Source: Mastigias papua
Lineage: Eukaryota; Cnidaria; Scyphozoa; Rhizostomeae; Mastigiidae
Direction of reading: 5' to 3'
DNA length: 64,000 bases
NCBI GenBank assembly: GCA_964019165.1
Contig: OZ025281.1
Span: 14,996,043 to 15,060,042, forward strand
Below the pieces are notes generated by a model. It saw only the letters and a list, made by a program, of their open reading frames with translations, searched no databases and had not been told where the DNA came from. How positions within the stretch are numbered: the stretch's first letter is position 1; every line of letters starts with the position of its first letter. Below, piece by piece: positions 57,636 through 64,000 of this stretch. The position numbers and the translations under genes were made by a program.

Positions 57636-60600
57636 GTTAGATAAATGTGACGTGTTCTGTAGTGTGTTAATGAGGTACTATGCTTGTTTTGTGTTTGTGC
57701 TTTTGCGAGAGTGCGAGTGGAATGATTGTGAGGAGAGAGATGTGGAATGAGAAACAATCGGCCACGGAAATACATGTTGATGGTGAATAATGCAATGAAT
57801 ATGATACCAATTGCTCAGAAAGCGTGGATGAGAAAGTAGATGACCAGTGCGTTATCGTGGCATTGAACTGGAGTGTCAAAGGATAGGTTGCGTGGAGTTG
57901 CTATAAGACTGCGAACGTACGAGAAAGCATTACTTGATGGAGCAGTGGATCAGCTGAATTTCTAGAGGTAAGCATATTTGAGTGTTCTAACTGTATGTTT
58001 TCAGTGTTGTCAAATGGTTTCTAGTTAATTTAGATCATGGTAAAACTGGAGCAGGATATGTTCTATTGGAGATGGAAGTGGAGATGGAAGTGAGTATGCA
58101 ACAGAAAATGGAGCACAATTGGTGTGAAGGAAACAAGCTAGTGGTGTTAGGTATGGATGAGTTGTTGATTTATCTACTAATTAATTTACTCTATTATCCA
58201 TTTACTCATTTATCTACTGTATGTATGTATTGGAGGCATGAGTTGTAGTTGTAATTAGTTGACAGCTGTCTATAGTTACTGTATGCAGTAGTAGATAGCA
58301 GTAGTTAGTTGATAAATGTGATGTTTGTGTTCTGTAACATGTTGTTGAGCTGTTGTGCTCGTTCTGTGGTTGTAAGTTTGTGAGAGCGAGAGAGAACTGA
58401 TTGTGAGGAGAGAGATGTGGAATGAGAAAGAATCGGCCACGGAAATAGATGTTGTCGGTGCATAATACAATCAATATGAGACCAATTGCTCAGAGCACGT
58501 GGATGAGAAAGTAGATGAGCAGTGCGTTATCGTGACATTGAACTCGAGTTGCAAAGGATATTTCGCGTGGAGTTGCTATATGACTGCGAATGGACGAGAA
58601 AGCATTACTTGATGGAGCAGTGGATCAGCTGAATTTCTAGAGGTAAGCGTATTTGAGTGTTCTAACTGTAAGTTTTCAGTGTTGTCAAATGGTTTCTAGT
58701 TAATTTAGATCATGGTAAAACTGGAGCAGGATATGTTCTATTGGAGATGGAAGTGGAGATGGAAGTGAGTATGCAACTGAAGATGGAGCACAATTGGTGT
58801 GAAGGAAACAAGCTAGTGGTGTTAGGTATGGATGAGTTGTTGATTTATCTACTAATTAATTTACTCTATTATCCATTTACTCATTTATCTACTGTATTTA
58901 TGTATTGGAGGCATGAGCTGTAGTTGTAATTAGTTGATAGCTGTCTATAGTTACTGTATGCAGTAGTAGATAGCAGTAGTTAGTTGATAAATGTGATGTT
59001 TGTGTTCTGTAACATGTTGTTGAGCTGTTGTGCTCGTTCTGTGTTTGTGAGTTTGTGAGAGTGAGAGTGGAATGATTGTGAGGAGAGAGATGTGGAATGA
59101 GAAAGGATCGGTCGCGGGAATAGAAAGTGACGGTGCATAATGCAATGAATATGAGAGGAATTGCTCAGAGCGTGTTGATGAGAAAGTAGATGAGCAGTGC
59201 GTTATCATGGCATTGAACTGGAGTGTCAACGGATAGTTGCGTGGAGTTGCTATAAGACTGCGAACGGACGAGAAGGCATTACTTGATGGAGCAGTGGATC
59301 AGCTGAATTTCTAGAGGTAAGCGTATTTGAGTGTTCTAACTGTATGTTTTCAGTGTTGTCAAATGTTTTCTAGTTAAGTTAGATCATGGTAAAACTGGAG
59401 CAGGATATGTTCTATTGGAGATGGAAGTGGAGATGGAAGTGAGTATGCAACTGAAGATGGAGCACAATTGGTGTGAAGGAAACAAGCTAGTGGTGTTAGG
59501 TATGGATGAGTTGTTGATTTATCTACTAATTAATTTACTCTATTATCCATTTACTCATTTATCTACTGTATTTATGTATTGGAGGCATGAGCTGTAGTTG
59601 TAATTAGTTGATAGTTGTCTATAGTTACTGTATGCAGTAGTAGATAGCAGTAGTTAGTTGATAAATGTGATGTGTGTGTTCTGTAACATGTTGTTGAGCT
59701 GTTGTGCTCGTTCTGTTTTTGTGAGTTTGTGAGAGCGAGAGTGGAATGATTGTGAGGAGAGAGATGTGGAATGAGAAAGAATCGGTCGCGGGAATAGAAG
59801 TTGATGGTGCATAATGCAATGAATATGAGACAAATTAATCAGAGCGCATGGATGAGAAAGTAGATGAGCAGTGCGCTATCGTGGCATTGAACTGGAGTGT
59901 CAAAGGAAAGTTTGCGTGGAGTTGCTATAAGACTGCTAACGGACGAGAAAGCATTACTTGATGGAGCAGTGGATCAGCTGAATTTCTAGAGGTATGCGTA
60001 TTTGAGTGTTCTAACTGTATGTTTTCAGTGTTGTCAAATGGTTTCTAGTTAATTTAGATCATGGTAAAACTGGAGCGGGATATATTCTATTGGAGATGGA
60101 AGTGGAGATGGAAGTGAGTATGCAACTGAAGATGGAGCACAATTGGTGTGAAGGAAACAAGCTAGTGGTGTTAGGTATGGATGAGTTGTTGATTTATCTA
60201 CTAATTAATTTACTCTATTATCCATTTACTCATGTATCTACTGTATTTATGTATTGGAGGCATGAGCTGTAGTTGTAATTAGTTGATATAGTTACTGTAT
60301 GCAGTAGTAGATAGCAGTAGTTAGTTGATAAATGTGATGTTTGTGTTCTGTAACATGTTGTTGAGCTGTTGTGCTCGTTCTGTGGTTGTGAGTTTGTGAG
60401 AGCGAGAGTGGAATGATTGTGAGGAGAGAGATGTGGAATGAGAAAGAATCGGTCGCGAGAATGGAAGTTGATGGTGCATAAGGCAATGAATATGAGACAA
60501 ATTAATCAGAGCGCATGGATGAGAAAGTAGATGAGCAGTGCGCTATCGTGGCATTGAACTGGAGTGTCAAAGGAAAGTTTGCATGGAGTTGCTATAAGAC

Positions 60601-62485
60601 TGTGAACGGACGAGAAAGCATTACTTGATGGAGCAGTGGATCAGCTGAATTTCTAGAGGTAAGGGTATTTGAGTGTTCTAACTGTATGTTTTCAGTGTTG
60701 TCAAATGGTTTCTAGTTAATTTAGATCATAGTAAAACTGGAGCAGGATATGTTCTATTGGAGATGGAAGTGGAGATGGAAGTGAGTATGCAACTGAAGAT
60801 GGAGCACAATTGGTGTGAAGGAAACAAGCTAGTGGTGTTAGGTATGGATGAGTTGTTGATTTATCTACTAATTAATTTGCTCTATTATCCATTTACACAT
60901 TTACCTATTTATGTATTGGAGGCATGAGCTGTAGTTGTAATTAGTTGATAGCTGTCTATAGTTACTGTATGCAGTAGTAGATAGCAGTAGTTAGTTGATA
61001 AATGTGTTGTGTGTGTTCTGAAACATGCTGTTGAGCTGTTGTGCTTGTTCTGTGTATGTGAGTTTGTGAGAGCGAGAGTGGAATGATTGTGAGGAGAGAA
61101 ATGTGGAATGAGAAAGAATCGGTCACAGACCTAGAAGTTGACGGTGCATAAGGCAATAAATATGAGACAAATTAATCAGAGTGCGTGGATGAGAAAGTAG
61201 ATGAGCAGTGCGCTATCGTGGCATTGAACTGGTGTGTCAAAGGAAAGTTTGCGTGGAGTTGCTATAAGACTGCGAACATACGAGAAAGCATTACTTGACG
61301 GAGCAGTGGATCAGCTGAATTTCTAGAGGTAAGCGTATTTGAGTGTTCTAACTGTATGTTTTAAGTGTTGTCAAATGGTTTCTAGTTAATTTAGATCATG
61401 GTAAAACTGGAGCAGGATATGTTCTATTGGAGATGGAAGTGGAGATGGAAGTGAGTATGCAACAGAAAATGGAGCACAATTGGTGTGAAGGAAACAAGCT
61501 AGTGGTGTTAGGTATGGATGAGTTGTTGATTTATCTACTAATTAATTTACTCTATTATCCATTTACTCATTTATCTACTGTATGTATGTATTGGAGGCAT
61601 GAGTTGTAGTTGTAATTAGTTGATAGCTGTCTATAGTTACTGTATGCAGTAGTAGATAGCAGTAGTTAGTTGATAAATGTGATGTGTGTGTTCTGTAACA
61701 TGTTGTTGAGCTGTTGTGCTCGTTCTGTGTTTGTGAGTTTGTGAGAGCGAGAGAGGAATGATTGTGAGGAGAGAGATGTGGAATGAGAAAGAATCGGCCA
61801 CGGAAATAGATGTTGTCGGTGCATAATGCAATGAATATGAGACCACTTGCTCAGAGCACGTGGATGAGAAAGTAGATAAGCAGTGCGTTATCATGGCATT
61901 GAACTCGAGTTGCAAAGGATATTTCGCGTGGAGTTGCTATAAGACTGCGAATGGACGAGAAAGCATTACTTGATGGAGCAGTGGATCAGCTGAATTTCTA
62001 GAGGTAAGCGTATTTGAGTGTTCTAACTGTAAGTTTTCAGTGTTGTCAAATGGTTTCTAGTTAATTTAGATCATGGTAAAACTGGAGCAGGATATGTTCT
62101 ATTGGAGATGGAAGTGGAGATGGAAGTGAGTATGCAACTGAAGATGGAGCACAATTGGTGTGAAGGAAACAAGCTAGTGGTGTTAGGTATGGATGAGTTG
62201 TTGATTTATCTACTAATTAATTTACTCTATTATCCATTTACTCATTTATCTACTGTATGTATGTATTGGAGGCATGAGTTGTAGTTGTAATTAGTTGATA
62301 GCTGTCTATAGTTACTGTATGCAGTAGTAGATAGCAGTAGTTAGTTGATAAATGTGATGTGTGTGTTCTGTAACATGTTGTTGAGCTGGTGTGCTCGTTC
62401 TGTGTTTGTGAGTTTGTGAGAGCGAGAGTGGAATGATTGTGAGGAGAGAGATGTGGAATGAGAATGAGTCGGCCACGGAAACAGA
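57636..62485 (+). repeat. Satellite block 3 (7 monomers, three diverged)
   Basis: Landmarks lie at 58066, 58741, 59415, 60090, 60757, 61427 and 62102. The monomers between about 59100 and 61300 carry their own variants (atcggtcgcgg, acaaattaatcagagcgc, caaaggaaagtttgcgtgg) not seen in block 1, so they form a separate subfamily. One monomer (60090) has lost part of the hairpin segment (agttgatatagttact). Confidence 0.95.
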
Positions 62486-64000
62486 CAGTGACTGTCGACA
62501 GTGCAGTAAAGATGACATGACGACTCGCTGAGAGACAATGAATCACTGGACGGATCGTCAGTGCCTTGTCGTGCTATTGATTTGGAATGGCATTGAGTTG
62601 CCGTTAGGTGTACTCACACTTTGTAAATTGTAACTTTTTGCCACTTTGGAAAAGTTCCAATGGCTATAGCAACATTTCACTTTTGAATCTGCAGTTGATT
62701 TTGGTTGTTTGCTGTATAGCATTTCGGCTACAACGTAAATTTAACAGCATTACTTTTGCAATGATGTTCGCTTTGTCATAACTTTTATATCTGAAGTAAA
62801 ATTTTGGTGAGTTTCAATGTCCTTCAGTTGTGGTTGCAATAGAAAGGGGAGATGAGCTTACTTTGCTGCAGAAAGTCTCCTGTTGTATCACTTGTTAGTG
62901 TACAATGAATATTGGTGCCTTTCCTTGTATATTGGTGATGGCTGCCGTGCAAAATACCTGGTCTTCATTTCTGCAAAATATGTGCTACTTTCGTATAGTT
63001 TAGCGTGGAAAGTGACTGTCTATATTTCAGTTTTGACAAGTTTTGGTTGCAGCTGAAAAACAATGGACTTAATTTTGCTGCGAAGGGTGTCTAGAGTTGA
63101 TACTTACAAGTATCGATTGAATATTGTCAACTTTCAGTTTAGATCGGTTTTGACTGCAATGCAAACGAACTGGTCTTCGTTCCTGACAACTTTATGCTAC
63201 TTTAGTATAGTTTAGCGTGGAAAGTTAATTTCAATATTTCAGCTTTGACCAGTTTTGGTTGCAGCTCAAAAGCAGTGGACTTACTTTTGTGCTAAAAGCG
63301 TCAAGATTTCGTACTGGTTGGTATGCACTAAATATTGTTAGCTTTCAGATTAGTTCGGCTTTGGCTGCAATGCAAGTGAAGTGGTCTTCGTTTCTGCAAA
63401 ATTTGTGCTACTTTCATATTGCTTTGTCTGCAGAATTAATTTCTAAATTTCAGTTTTCACAAGTTTTGGCTGCAGTTTAAAAGCAATGGACGCTCACTTT
63501 CGTGCTAAAAGTATTAAGATGTCGTAGTCATTAGTATACAGAAAAACATATTGTTAACTTTCAGTTTAGATCAGTTTTGGCTGCAATGCAAAGAAACTGG
63601 TCGGTGGTCCTGGACCATTTGTGCTACTGTCGTATTGGTTAGTGTTAAATAAGTATTGCTGCATATCAGTTTTGAGCAGTTTTGTGTGCAGTTCAAAAGC
63701 ATTTGGCCAAGTTTTAAAGAAAACGTTTTGTTGGTTGGTTGGTTGGTTGTTTGGTTGGTTGCTGTTCAATTTACACTAAATATTAGTAGAGTTTACTCTA
63801 TTTCATGTTTGGCTTCAATGCAATAGAAGCAGTCCTCGTGTCTGCAAACTGTGTCCTACTGAAGTAGTGTATTTAGTCTGCAAAAGTTATTGCTACCGTT
63901 GAATGTTGATGAATTATGGGTACAATAGCAAAGCAGTGCCTAATTTTTCTGGACAGAATTCTTGTTTTGTGACTATTTTCCAATCTGTAATAGATATATC
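62486..64000 (+). repeat. Satellite spacer, copy 3 (cut by window end)
   Basis: Same spacer again, 6986 bp after copy 2, somewhat more diverged. The (TTGG)n tract is much shorter here (63729-63760). The sequence runs off the window, so the array continues. Confidence 0.95.

Noticed and set aside
28592..62284. Recurrent 60-aa plus-strand and 64-98-aa minus-strand ORFs in the satellite as a tandem gene family
   Set aside because: They recur because the monomer recurs. Many monomers have stops or lack a start, the variants are mostly amino-acid-changing, composition is low-complexity (His/Thr/Ser or Met/Glu runs), and both strands are 'open' over the same bases.
28423..62485. Satellite as 5S rRNA, histone, U snRNA or spliced-leader gene repeat
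   Set aside because: No 5S internal control region, histone ORF, Sm site of the normal kind or mature RNA motif could be found. The donor-like gag|gtaagcg alone is not enough for a spliced leader.
1..64000. LTR retrotransposons or endogenous viral sequences
   Set aside because: No long terminal repeats, gag, protease, integrase or envelope-like motifs were seen. All RT motifs here belong to non-LTR elements.

Overview
This window looks like heterochromatin-like DNA from an invertebrate metazoan, plausibly a cnidarian. The grounds are: (1) two kinds of non-LTR retrotransposon with a restriction-like endonuclease; (2) a CR1/L2-like LINE whose first protein has a GDSL/SGNH esterase-like domain; (3) RTE elements; (4) Harbinger-like inverted-repeat elements with GGCCT...GTTT ends; (5) AT-rich sequence with no bacterial gene organisation. 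The phylum call is inference. I found no convincing host protein gene, no rRNA and no functional tRNA gene. No virus or toxin gene was seen.

1-13.6 kb is a graveyard of LINEs, nearly all on the minus strand. In order of position: an REL-endonuclease LINE relic (A, 1-3.2 kb); a second REL LINE (B, 3.75-5.15 kb); a TIR element with a TAA target duplication (5163-6449); an RTE-like LINE (D, 6.5-9.4 kb) carrying a second, 5'-truncated RTE-like LINE (C, 6814-8096) inside it with a 16-bp target duplication; the front half of a CR1/L2-like element (F, 9.4-11.8 kb) broken by a tRNA-derived SINE (11420-11642); and the endonuclease half of another RTE-like element (G, 11.8-13.2 kb).

13.6-19 kb is mostly unannotatable. 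It holds a 158-bp direct repeat, a 442-bp MITE-like element and a small foldback. 19.1-26.6 kb holds a LINE C-terminal relic on the plus strand, then a 2.4-kb TIR element flanked by TA. That element encloses a 60-bp minisatellite grown from 20 codons of a LINE. Next comes a near-intact 3.6-kb RTE element (K) whose 1067-aa ORF carries an in-frame 162-bp SINE insertion. K sits inside an older plus-strand LINE and has an 11-bp target duplication.

27-64 kb is tandem repeat: a (CA)n tract, a diverged boundary region, then 44 copies of a ~675/670-bp satellite. Blocks of satellite are separated by a ~2.1-kb spacer that recurs three times and is itself built of ~210-bp subrepeats. Several orders of repeat are visible: monomers, two-monomer and three-monomer patterns, a 7/8-monomer higher-order repeat, and spacer-plus-satellite super-repeats of 4979 and 6986 bp. 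The genes here do not work together as a pathway. The relations are those of nested insertion and tandem amplification.
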